A stretch of DNA of 64,000 nt, from assembly GCA_016124935.1 (NCBI GenBank), contig WGMS01000003.1:62001-126000 (forward strand), read 5' to 3'. Within the stretch, counting starts at the first letter, position 1. Each line of letters begins with the position of its first letter. This document shows positions 9,071-17,405 of the stretch, in pieces. A model generated the notes under the pieces. It was not told the origin of the DNA, made no database searches, and worked only from the letters and a program-made list of their open reading frames with translations. Both the position numbers and the translations under genes were made by a program. The stretch comes from a bacterium (GTDB lineage: Bacteria; Cyanobacteriota; Vampirovibrionia; Obscuribacterales; Obscuribacteraceae).

Positions 9071-9751
9071 CTAAGGAAAGCTGAAACCGAATCCACCACC
9101 AGAGTTATGCGGCGTGGTCTGGGTCGGCATCTGGAGGGGCTGAGAATTGTTGTCGGTACTGCCCATAGCACCAAAAGTTCCGTAGTGCCTGTTCATGTCT
9201 GCTCTGGGCAAGCCGAAAGAGTTTACCGCATTTCTCCAGTTGACGTTGTTGCCGCCATTGGGTCCGGAGCGGGAGAGTCCTTCATAGTCGACCCATTCAT
9301 CACCACCCCAGCCTGGAGCAAGGTCGCTGCCATGTCCGGTAGAAAGCCCCACAGCCGAACCGCTACGTTCGATACCTCTTTGAATACGGTCGGAAGGCAG
9401 AAATTCGAACATGGGCGGCAAAGTGACCCCCTCATCTCCATAAATATGGAAATCGTAGCCGCTCGACTTGACAAAACTATCCAGTCTTGTTGGAGGAAGA
9501 CCGTTTCTTCCCCGGGGTCCCAGCACCCTTGTCAATCCGCCAAGACCAGCCGCTGAAGGTAGCCTGGGCAGAGCCTGATTCTGAGTCCTCTGAGCGTCTG
9601 CTCTACCAAGGTTGTTGGTGAGGTATGAGCTGCGCCCGAAGGTTCCGGTAGCCCCCTGGGACTGATAGGCAGCCTGGGCAGAGGCCTCTTCCGGAGCAAA
9701 AGTCACTATTGATAGTAAGGAAAGAGCTGCTAGAGCTAACTTGTATTTCAT
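9071..9751 (-). CDS. Secreted protein of unknown function (1 of 3)
   Basis: I do not recognise a family. The 226-residue protein starts with a clear signal peptide (MKYKLALAALSLLSIV, then ASAQ). The mature part is rich in Gly, Ser, Asn and Pro, with little predicted helix, and ends in GGGFGFSFP. An aromatic C-terminus of that kind can be an outer-membrane insertion signal, but the protein is short for a barrel. It forms a same-strand run with the next two secreted proteins. Confidence 0.7.
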   Translation of the reverse strand: MKYKLALAALSLLSIVTFAPEEASAQAAYQSQGATGTFGRSSYLTNNLGRADAQRTQNQALPRLPSAAGLGGLTRVLGPRGRNGLPPTRLDSFVKSSGYDFHIYGDEGVTLPPMFEFLPSDRIQRGIERSGSAVGLSTGHGSDLAPGWGGDEWVDYEGLSRSGPNGGNNVNWRNAVNSFGLPRADMNRHYGTFGAMGSTDNNSQPLQMPTQTTPHNSGGGFGFSFP

Positions 9752-9798
9752 GAAATCAGGGCCTCTCGGATTTTATCGGGTTGTTTACTGGTATCGGC

Positions 9799-10419
9799 TT
9801 AAAACATCGATTCACCATCGAAGACCCTCTCATCTTCTGATGGATTGCGAACATCACCTGGTGCGGAATCAAGCTGCTTCGAATAACCGGAGCTGCTATT
9901 GAACGGTCTTGCGCTGCCGGTCGAGAACAACCTGGAAGCATCGCCGACACCGCTGAATGGACTGCCGTCGGCATTATGTTTAGAACTAGAGTTGGAATTG
10001 GGTCCCAGGGGCTTCAACTCGGAAGCACCGAAACTCTGCCCGGGTCCACTAGAATGATAGGCCGGGTCATAATTGCCGTCAACCTTAGGAGCCGAGTAGG
10101 CGGCATCTAAATAAGGATCGGATTCTTTGGGCTGGTATCTTTTCGTCTTTAGAGTTTCGGAATTTAGATAATCAAAAGCTTTGCCGCTGACGGTGCTGAA
10201 GCCGACCGGCTTTCCCCGGGGTCCGTATTGTTTCATCAAAACCATTCGATGATAAGAATGTTCGGGATACATATCCGGGGTTATGCGAAACTCTGAAACA
10301 CCAAAGCTCTCCGCTCCCGCCTTAAAATTGGTCATATCGTAACCATCGGAACTCTGAGCGAATACCGGTACTGATGCATAGATTGCAGCTATAAGCAGTG
10401 GAATGAAATACTTTTTCAA
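9799..10419 (-). CDS. Secreted protein of unknown function (2 of 3)
   Basis: No family is recognised. This 206-residue protein has a signal peptide (KKYFIPLLIAAIYASVPVFAQ), then a Gly/Ser/Asn-rich mature region. Motifs FGVSEFRI and FGASELKPLG resemble each other and may be an internal repeat. It starts with TTG, supported by GAGG eight bases upstream. It lies 47 bases upstream of the first secreted gene. Confidence 0.65.
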   Translation of the reverse strand: MKKYFIPLLIAAIYASVPVFAQSSDGYDMTNFKAGAESFGVSEFRITPDMYPEHSYHRMVLMKQYGPRGKPVGFSTVSGKAFDYLNSETLKTKRYQPKESDPYLDAAYSAPKVDGNYDPAYHSSGPGQSFGASELKPLGPNSNSSSKHNADGSPFSGVGDASRLFSTGSARPFNSSSGYSKQLDSAPGDVRNPSEDERVFDGESMF

Positions 10420-10459
10420 CGGTCTGTCCTCAATCTTTTATCGAATGCAATCTAACTAA

Positions 10460-11098
10460 CTAGGGATCAACAATATTCAGGTCCACCGAGGTGGTGGAAG
10501 TTGGCGGTAAAATCCAGCCTCTCCGAATACCGTTGTACACCGTGCCGCCCCAACCTCTGGCTCCGCCCTGGAAGCCGAAGTTGAACGAGTTGGAGGGTAC
10601 AGGATTAGCAAGAGCGCTGACCGGCTGGCTCAAAATGTTGGTCTCTTGGGTGGTATTTCCCCTCATCCAGCCCTGTTGCGGTGCGGTCTGGCCGGCATCG
10701 CCATACCACTTGCCCTGCGTAGTTATAGACTCTCGAGACTGGACTCCGGTGTCCCCCTGGGAAGACATGGCGTTGCCACCACTGCCCACTCCGAAGCTGT
10801 ATCCGACTCCACCCTGACCCTGGGGCCCGGTGGGAATTCCGGCAGCGCGGGAGCCACTGTCGACCGGGCTGAAACCAAATCCCGCGTTCTGCCGGGGAGC
10901 GATTACACTGCTCTGACCACCAAGCAGACTGGAGTTCTGGAATGTGGCAACAGGTCCATTCTGCCCCATTTGAATACCACCGCTGGGCAAAAAGCCGGAG
11001 GATTGAGCCCTGGCCTCACCGGCCTGGGTAACCATGAATCCGACTACTGAAGCCGCTAACAGTGAAAGCTTGAAGGTAGTTTTGAGATGACTGAGCAT
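10460..11098 (-). CDS. Secreted protein of unknown function (3 of 3)
   Basis: The family is unknown. The ATG at 11098 is preferred over the TTG six codons upstream because AGGGG lies just before it; the product is then 212 residues. A signal peptide is followed by a Gly/Ser/Gln-rich body with repeated GFG and FGFQGG segments. Composition resembles the two downstream genes, which suggests one functional set. Closeness to the Tad locus raises a surface or pilus-associated role, but that is only inference. Confidence 0.65.
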   Translation of the reverse strand: MLSHLKTTFKLSLLAASVVGFMVTQAGEARAQSSGFLPSGGIQMGQNGPVATFQNSSLLGGQSSVIAPRQNAGFGFSPVDSGSRAAGIPTGPQGQGGVGYSFGVGSGGNAMSSQGDTGVQSRESITTQGKWYGDAGQTAPQQGWMRGNTTQETNILSQPVSALANPVPSNSFNFGFQGGARGWGGTVYNGIRRGWILPPTSTTSVDLNIVDP

Positions 11099-11474
11099 GT
11101 TGAACCCCTGTGGCAAATCTATAGACTTATGGAGACCGAAGAATCCCGATTGTTTTAGTAAGTACCGCGAAGAGAGCTTCGCTGCGCATCCAGAATTTAG
11201 TCCTTAAAACCAGAGTAGGCGGATAATTTAGCCTGGAATGAGCTAGATGAATAGTACTTAATAAAAGAGGGCTTGTCAATAGCCCGGCAGGCGCCAAAAC
11301 CTTAATTTTGTGAGCCTTTAGACGATTTTCCTCACCCTGATCCAACCCTTGTAAGAAACATCCTTAGAAACTCCCTGAACCGAATCAAGTAACTATTACT
11401 CTTATACCCATTTCTATGCCCACTATCATCCTAGTAAAATCCAGTATTGAAGCTGTTTTCAGGGCACAATTGTC
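11099..11474. other. Divergent intergenic region
   Basis: About 375 bases separate the start of the minus-strand secreted gene from tsaD. No convincing gene or RNA is seen. It presumably holds the promoters of both transcripts. Confidence 0.4.
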
Positions 11475-12485
11475 ATGAGTCTCATCCTTGCAATCGAGAC
11501 AAGCTGCGACGAAACCGCGGCGGCGATAGTGAAAGACGGACGAAAAGTCCTGGCCGACTGCGTGGATAGCCAGATTGCCATCCACGAGAAATATGGCGGA
11601 GTCGTTCCGGAGGTAGCTGCTCGCCATCATCTCTCCGCCATCAATCAGGTGGTGGAAGAAACTTTGCGCCGCGCTGCCGTAAAACCGGACGAGCTCACTC
11701 ATATAGCATGCACCAACGGACCGGGTCTGGTGGGCACTCTTCTGGTCGGTCTCTCCTGCGCCAAGGCTCTGGCCTGGTCCTGGTCCAAGCCCCTGGTGAC
11801 CATCGATCATCTTTTCTCCCACGTCTATGCCAACTATCTGGATTCGGATCTGGAGCCGCCTTTCATCTGTCTTCTGGTCTCCGGTGGTCACAGTCAGCTG
11901 ATGAAATTCGACTCTTACAAAGATGGAGAAATCCTGGGCCAGACCTTCGATGATGCAGCCGGCGAAGCCTATGACAAAGTAGCTCGATTGCTCGGTCTGG
12001 AGTATCCCGGTGGTCCAAGCATCGACCGAATTGCCCGCCAGGGCAACGCAAAAGCCTTCCGTTTTCCCGAAGGAGTGGTGGAAGGCTTCAACTTCAGTTT
12101 CAGCGGCTTGAAAACAGCGGTTCTGAGACAGGTAGAAAAGCTGGAGGAGCCTCTGCCCATAGAGGATCTGGCAGCCGCCTTTCAGGATGCGGTGAACCGA
12201 GTGCTTTTCAAGAAAAGCGTGCAGGCAATGGAGAGCTTCGGCATCGAAAAGCTCGTTCTGGCAGGCGGTGTGGCAGCCAACTCGGACCTGAGAAAACGCT
12301 TCGAAACTCTGGAAGAAGAAGGCAAAGCCAGGATTTATATGCCGCCTCTCAAATATTGCACCGACAACGCGGCCATGGTTGCATCGGCAGCTCACTTTAT
12401 AGGCGAAGAAGCGGGACTGGACGCCAGTGTCTACTCCAGAAGCCCTTACCGCAGGAAGGCCAAGTCTGCTCGCTTAAAGAGCTAG
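11475..12485 (+). CDS. tsaD: tRNA N6-threonylcarbamoyladenosine transferase TsaD
   Basis: This 336-residue TsaD/Kae1 protein transfers threonylcarbamoyl to A37 of ANN-decoding tRNAs, with TsaB and TsaE. The N-terminal ILAIETSCDETAAAIV, the VPEVAARHH segment, GPGLVGTLLVG, the metal-binding H-x3-H (IDHLFSHVYAN), LVSGGHSQL and the C-terminal LAGGVAANSDLR are all present. The usual HxEGH form is changed to HLFSH, but both histidines are kept. It stands alone between a divergent secreted gene and a zinc-ribbon gene. Confidence 0.96.
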   Translation: MSLILAIETSCDETAAAIVKDGRKVLADCVDSQIAIHEKYGGVVPEVAARHHLSAINQVVEETLRRAAVKPDELTHIACTNGPGLVGTLLVGLSCAKALAWSWSKPLVTIDHLFSHVYANYLDSDLEPPFICLLVSGGHSQLMKFDSYKDGEILGQTFDDAAGEAYDKVARLLGLEYPGGPSIDRIARQGNAKAFRFPEGVVEGFNFSFSGLKTAVLRQVEKLEEPLPIEDLAAAFQDAVNRVLFKKSVQAMESFGIEKLVLAGGVAANSDLRKRFETLEEEGKARIYMPPLKYCTDNAAMVASAAHFIGEEAGLDASVYSRSPYRRKAKSARLKS

Positions 12486-12648
12486 CCCGGGATTAACCGA
12501 TCTAGGGAGAGCCATATATTTCTATGGTGATTCTCCTATAGTCAGCCAATATTCAATTCTATCCGCTCCGACTGCGTGATAGCATGATCTCAAACAGTGT
12601 GATTCTGTGCGATTTTCCGTCCAGATTTTTGTCAAGGTGACCCGAGCA

Positions 12649-13002
12649 ATGGTATTTGAAGATAAGGACCTAACCTGTAGAGACTGCAGCGAGACATTCC
12701 TCTTTTCCAAAGGAGAACAGGAGTTTTTCAGTAAAAAAGGGCTGGTGAACGAGCCCAAAAGATGCCCCAATTGCCGTATTCTAATGCGAGCTCTTAGAAA
12801 TGGGGATGACCCGAATAAAACGACCGAGGTCAAATGTGCCGAGTGCGAAGCCCCGACCAGGGTGCCTTTTCAGCCCAAAGGTTATCGTCCAGTCTATTGC
12901 AGTTACTGCTTCCGCTCTAAAAAAATGGAGCAAGACAAAGAAGAGCAGTCCAAGGCCAAGTCCGATGCGGACTCTGATGTCAGCATCGCCTCAGCTTCTT
13001 GA
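12649..13002 (+). CDS. Double zinc-ribbon protein
   Basis: This 117-residue soluble protein has two cysteine knuckle sets. The first (CRDCSETFLFSKGEQEFF, then KRCPNC) matches the probable zinc-ribbon family often called zf-trcl. The second (VKCAECEAPTRVPF, then YCSYCF) is a CxxC/CxxC ribbon. The C-terminus is a charged tail. The start is chosen for AAGGTGA seven bases upstream. The molecular role of this family is not known; nucleic acid binding is plausible. Confidence 0.75.
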   Translation: MVFEDKDLTCRDCSETFLFSKGEQEFFSKKGLVNEPKRCPNCRILMRALRNGDDPNKTTEVKCAECEAPTRVPFQPKGYRPVYCSYCFRSKKMEQDKEEQSKAKSDADSDVSIASAS

Positions 13003-13148
13003 AGCCGTTTCCCGAAACCACTTGCAGCTGGTTTCAACAGTCGCCATAATCCCGTCGTTTAGATACAATTGGGGTGTGGATATTGCCGTGGCGCTTCGTT
13101 CGATAGACTAAGAGCGCCAGGTCGCTACATCGAGGAAGCCTGATACAA

Positions 13149-13430
13149 GTGAGCGAAAAAGACCAAGACAAAAACAACGACGTACCGCTAAATCAATCCC
13201 TGCCGAATCCTCAAACCGACAGACGGAACAGGGCTGCGAACCAGGAAGCCCCGGAAGTGAAATTTGCTACCCGGGGAATATCGGAAGAAAAGCTCGAGTC
13301 TTTGAAGAACTTTCTCAAAAACGCCTCCGCTGATGACATCAAAGTGATTCGAGATTGTTACGGAGATAATCCGGAAGTCCTGAGACTGATTGGAATAGAG
13401 CTAACCGAGGAACAGACTAAAGAGAACTAG
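13149..13430 (+). CDS. Small hypothetical acidic protein
   Basis: This 93-residue protein begins with GTG and has GAGGAAG upstream. The first 40 residues are polar and probably disordered. The rest has a helical pattern (EEKLESLKNFLKNASADDIKVIRD). No family is recognised and there is no signal or membrane segment. It sits between the zinc-ribbon and FHA genes on the same strand. Confidence 0.55.
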   Translation: MSEKDQDKNNDVPLNQSLPNPQTDRRNRAANQEAPEVKFATRGISEEKLESLKNFLKNASADDIKVIRDCYGDNPEVLRLIGIELTEEQTKEN

Positions 13431-13499
13431 GTCAGCTTAGACTGCCGGTTTGACATCTGGAACTAGATACCTCTTGATGTATCGACTTTCCAAACCGTT

Positions 13500-13528
13500 A
13501 TGTTTTTCGCTTCCCTCTCTCGTATAAT
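13500..13528 (+). promoter_or_regulatory. Possible promoter of the FHA-domain gene
   Basis: A perfect TATAAT at 13523-13528 lies 45 bases before the FHA start codon. The -35 region (around 13500-13505) is poor. The -10 match is the only support. Confidence 0.35.
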
Positions 13529-13572
13529 TACCCAGATTGTAATGTTCCAATGAGTCTCAATAGCAATTCGAC

Positions 13573-14019
13573 ATGAGCGATAACACCAAGACAGAGCCTT
13601 GTGATAGCTGTGGTAGACCGACGCCGGCTGGAGAGAAGTGCGTCTACTGTGCCACAGTGACCGATCTCGATCTCAAGAGCCTGCAGAGTGACTATCTGAA
13701 AGCCGAAACAGACAGCGACGCCAACATGCCTTCTCATGTATGCGTAATCGTCCAGAAGACCGGTCAAAAGATTCCTCTAAAAACGAATAAAGTCAAAATT
13801 GGTCGAGACCCGACCAATCAGGTCGTAGTGGCAGATGACACCTTCGCCTCCAGGCACCACGCCTGGATCACCTTCGAAGACTCGGACTTCTGGATAGAAG
13901 ATCTGGGCTCCACGAACGGCACCTTACTAAATGGCCATCCGGTTGTTAAGCGGCAGATATTATCGACTGGAGACAAAATCCGGGTCGGACATACAGAATT
14001 GACGTTCGAAGTGGAATGA
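13573..14019 (+). CDS. FHA-domain protein with N-terminal zinc knuckle
   Basis: The 148-residue protein has a CxxC-x9-CxxC motif at 10-26 (CDSCGRPTPAGEKCVYC) and a full FHA domain at about 60-147. The FHA phosphothreonine-binding signature is complete: IGRDP, SRHHAW and DLGSTNGTLLNG. It should bind phosphothreonine peptides, and this genome has Ser/Thr kinases (48.8-53.1 kb) that could supply them. It is followed by a J-domain-like gene 44 bases downstream. Confidence 0.88.
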   Translation: MSDNTKTEPCDSCGRPTPAGEKCVYCATVTDLDLKSLQSDYLKAETDSDANMPSHVCVIVQKTGQKIPLKTNKVKIGRDPTNQVVVADDTFASRHHAWITFEDSDFWIEDLGSTNGTLLNGHPVVKRQILSTGDKIRVGHTELTFEVE

Positions 14020-14063
14020 CAGATAGAGACCTGGTAAGTTATTGATTCTGGAGGATACCTAAA

Positions 14064-14879
14064 TTGGCCAGTTCGGGTGGCGCAAACCGAATCGAGCTCG
14101 AAAGCCAGATTCTATGCTCGGCTCTGAGATTGAGCTGGGCAGAGTCCGATTTGACCGGTATGGTCAAATCCTGTCAGGAGCTCTATCAACTCTTTCCCGA
14201 TCTGCTTCCTCCGCCGAAGGCAGACGCCGACGTCTACGCCGACAATTATTATGAACTGCTTCAGATCGAGTGCGATGTAAACCCCAGCATGGTGCTGGCT
14301 GCTTATTTCAAATCGATCAAACGCTTCCTCCGCAAGCACGCCGATCCCAAGGAAGACAAAGAGAAGTATTTCAAAATCCTCAACGCCGGCTTTATTCTGA
14401 GAAAGCCGCGATTGAGACTGAGCCATGATTTAATCGTCGCCAGAAGCAGCCTGGTCGAGCAGAGAATCATTCCGGATGACGGCACCCTCGAGATGATCGA
14501 AGCGCCGGATGAGCCGATTCCGGAAACTCAACCGATCCAGATGGTGACCACCCAGCAAATAGACGACAGCCTGCCCAAGCTCATAGAACTGATGAAAAAT
14601 GCCCAGTTCACCGGGCCAGCAGAGGTCCAGGCCCTGCTCAACCAGATGAAGCTCTATCCCGATATTCCATTGGTCGAACTTGTGCTCCAGGCAGGTTATG
14701 TCACCGATCCAGAATTAAAATCCTTGCAGCTTGCTGAATATTTGCTCAGCCAAAATAAAATTACAATGGGTCAATTCTGTGTCGCCATGTACGATGAACG
14801 CACCACAGGCATTAGGATGGCAGAATCGCTCCAGGTCAGAGGATGGCTAGACACCGAAGCACCACGCTACGACAAATAG
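14064..14879 (+). CDS. Degenerate J-domain-like protein
   Basis: This is a 271-residue soluble protein starting at TTG, supported by GGAGG nine bases upstream. Residues about 55-125 (from NYYELLQIE) follow a DnaJ J-domain layout, but the HPD motif is missing, so it could not stimulate DnaK in the usual way. The C-terminal third has helical repeats with GYVTDPELKSLQLAEYLL, similar in style to GspE-N-type modules. Function is unknown. It probably forms a unit with the FHA gene. Confidence 0.6.
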   Translation: MASSGGANRIELESQILCSALRLSWAESDLTGMVKSCQELYQLFPDLLPPPKADADVYADNYYELLQIECDVNPSMVLAAYFKSIKRFLRKHADPKEDKEKYFKILNAGFILRKPRLRLSHDLIVARSSLVEQRIIPDDGTLEMIEAPDEPIPETQPIQMVTTQQIDDSLPKLIELMKNAQFTGPAEVQALLNQMKLYPDIPLVELVLQAGYVTDPELKSLQLAEYLLSQNKITMGQFCVAMYDERTTGIRMAESLQVRGWLDTEAPRYDK

Positions 14880-14976
14880 CCCCTTCGATGTTAATATAAG
14901 AGCGCTACATTACCAGATCGACTCCCATGGAGAGCGACGGTAAGCGTAACGTGGACCGCTGGGGGTGAAGGCGAAT

Positions 14977-17343
14977 ATGGACTCAGAGCGCACCGCTTGC
15001 TGGCCTCGCCACAAACGCAGGGTGTACGCTCAGGCTGAGGGCTTCGAAAACCCACAGCGTGCGGACTATCGCCGCCTTATCAATTTCCTGGCCAAGAATT
15101 CCGGTCTCTGCCAGAAAGCCATTTTGAACACCGCCAGGGTCCCTGAATTCGCTGCGGTGCGAACCATTCTGAATCGCAAGCTCAAGGAAACAGCGCCGAA
15201 TCCCGAGGTAGATCTTCTTGCCCGGGAACTCTTGAAAGAGCCAGCTATACAGGAAGCGGCCCACCTGGGCGATATTGCCGATCTCGCCACCCTCGATAAC
15301 ATGGAAGGGCCTGATATCCTGGCCATGCTTCAGCCGGCCCAGGCTTTCTACCAGGAAGAAGAAAAGCAAGAGCATGCTCCGGTTCAAAATCCGGCAGCGC
15401 ATCCGACAACAAATCTGGCGTCGATTCAGACCTATTTCGACCCTGAAGCGGAGATATCCGCCGTGGGTGATCTCTACGGCATCATCCATGATGATAGCCA
15501 GGAAGTCGAAGAGATGCTGACCGGGGAAAAACGCCCCTGGGACGATCTCTCGGACCTGCTTCAGGATATGAGCCCGGTCAATGATCTGTTGAGGGAAGAG
15601 CCGGGTCTATACTCTGGCATCGGCAATCCCGCAGAAATTGTAACGGACCCGGCTATCGAAGACCTCTTCCATGGCAAGCCCAACTCTCGAGGTCGCTTCG
15701 GCCGTCGCCGCGTCAATCGCTCCCTTTCCAGCCTGGTGATAGAACATGTTCTGAAGAACACTGAAGAGGACCAGGAAGCATACGAAGAGTGCGAACTCAC
15801 GAATGACCCGGACGTCGACAGCAGCACCCAGATCAACTGCCTGAGCAAGCAAGAAGAAACCAGTGCCAGGTATCACGCCTATGAACAGTGGTATCAGACC
15901 GTCAGCGATGAATTGAGAAACCGAGCAGAAAAGAGAGCAAGTTCAAGATCGAGCGCTCCATCCGGTCAGGTCCGTCCTTCCGTGACGGCCAACCCGGACC
16001 TCAGCTTTGCTGCTACACCGGACCCGGTTGCCGACCCCAGTAATTTCGCCGGCGCTAAAACAAATTCGTCTTCAAGCGAATATTTAGCTGCGAAAAATAC
16101 GAATTCGAATACAGAAACGGATTTTATCTCGCCCCTGGCTTCGCCTGTAGATAGAGCCGATTTCATCTCGGCCCCTGATTCTCTCATCGACCAGAAGGCA
16201 GCTTTATCACCGCAAGAGGGTCAGGAAGTTCGAATAGCCACAGCGCCGCTTTCCCGTACCGAAGCGATGCTCGAAAAATGGTTCAGGGCTCTGGACGATC
16301 GTATGCACTCGGTCTCACTGCTGGAAGAAAGCAGCGAAGAAGGCGATGAATCGAATTTCCAGGATGATGAATCCGCCACCAGGACATCCGTTGCATATAC
16401 CGGAAAAGAAAGAGTCGAGCGTTTAAATTCTGGCTCCGACTCCGACTCCAACTCGAGCCCTGCCTCCAGGGAAGCTTTGAAAGAACCACAGCGACAAAAG
16501 AGCAAATACGGCAGCTACGCAGACGAGCTGGCGGACAATCCGGCTGAGCTCTTGAAACAGCTAGAGAAAATCGCCCGGGGCTCGAATGCCGATCTTCTCG
16601 ATCTGAAAAGGAAGAACCGTGGCTCTTTCATAAAGCAGTCTCCGCAGCCCTGCCTATTGCCCCTTTCCAAAGGCAAACGGAAAGAGATCTATCCCAACGG
16701 TGCCGTCGTTGTAAAAGATTCTCTCGGCAAGGTTCTCGCTGTCCGCTCCGGGGACAAAGTCTCCATTACTTTCACCTACGACAACAGCGGCAATTTAATA
16801 GCCTTCTCCAGATACAACGCCGACGGCAGCCTCCACACCTATGGAGAACGCGATCACCACGGAGTGTTGGTCCGGGACCCCTGCGGCAGGGTCCGAGCCC
16901 AGGGCGAATCTATGACCTGCGATCCGCGCGGCTGCCTGACCATTAGAAAAATGGACGGGCAATTCTGGTGCGTAGATCTAGTCCGCAGCATCCACATCGA
17001 AAGAAGAATTCTAGAGGATTTAGACGGAAACTGGAGCAGCCTCACCGCATTGCTTACCTACGACGGATTCAGAATGGCGACCCGCTTCCAGGAATTGAAT
17101 GACAGCTATAGAAGATACGGCGACTGGCTTGCCCAGTCGAACGCGTCGACATTCAGGTTTTATGGACGTGACGGCTCGATGATTCAGTTCGACTCTGACG
17201 AGGAGTTGCAATCATTGCGTCCTTCATCAATCAAGCCTCCGGGTTCAAAGCAAGTTGATGAAGAGCTGAGAGGACGCCGTAAGGCGAGAACCGCCTGGGA
17301 TTCGGTCCATGAATACGTTTCGCAGTATCTTGCCGTGCTATAA
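14977..17343 (+). CDS. Large protein with YD/RHS-like C-terminal repeats
   Basis: I do not recognise the whole protein. I place the start at the ATG with GGGGGTG upstream; a GTG four codons earlier is possible. The product has about 788 residues and no signal peptide. Residues 1-110 look helical, and a long middle region (about 110-540) is acidic, Ser-rich and probably disordered. The C-terminal part contains YPNGAVVVKDSLGKVLAV, FTYDNSGNLIAFSRYNADGS and similar units like YD/RHS repeats. It follows the FHA and J-like genes on the same strand and may be part of that set. Confidence 0.65.
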   Translation: MDSERTACWPRHKRRVYAQAEGFENPQRADYRRLINFLAKNSGLCQKAILNTARVPEFAAVRTILNRKLKETAPNPEVDLLARELLKEPAIQEAAHLGDIADLATLDNMEGPDILAMLQPAQAFYQEEEKQEHAPVQNPAAHPTTNLASIQTYFDPEAEISAVGDLYGIIHDDSQEVEEMLTGEKRPWDDLSDLLQDMSPVNDLLREEPGLYSGIGNPAEIVTDPAIEDLFHGKPNSRGRFGRRRVNRSLSSLVIEHVLKNTEEDQEAYEECELTNDPDVDSSTQINCLSKQEETSARYHAYEQWYQTVSDELRNRAEKRASSRSSAPSGQVRPSVTANPDLSFAATPDPVADPSNFAGAKTNSSSSEYLAAKNTNSNTETDFISPLASPVDRADFISAPDSLIDQKAALSPQEGQEVRIATAPLSRTEAMLEKWFRALDDRMHSVSLLEESSEEGDESNFQDDESATRTSVAYTGKERVERLNSGSDSDSNSSPASREALKEPQRQKSKYGSYADELADNPAELLKQLEKIARGSNADLLDLKRKNRGSFIKQSPQPCLLPLSKGKRKEIYPNGAVVVKDSLGKVLAVRSGDKVSITFTYDNSGNLIAFSRYNADGSLHTYGERDHHGVLVRDPCGRVRAQGESMTCDPRGCLTIRKMDGQFWCVDLVRSIHIERRILEDLDGNWSSLTALLTYDGFRMATRFQELNDSYRRYGDWLAQSNASTFRFYGRDGSMIQFDSDEELQSLRPSSIKPPGSKQVDEELRGRRKARTAWDSVHEYVSQYLAVL

Positions 17344-17405
17344 ACTGGCGGAAATAGCGAGCAAAATATACAAAAGTTCGGATTAAGAGGGAGTTGTACT
17401 AAAAA

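Noticed and set aside
11385-12395. Minus-strand open frame of 336 codons
   Set aside because: It is antisense to the clear tsaD gene and shows no family motif.
12503-12538. Imperfect hairpin after tsaD as a terminator
   Set aside because: The stem is interrupted and no T-run follows on either strand.
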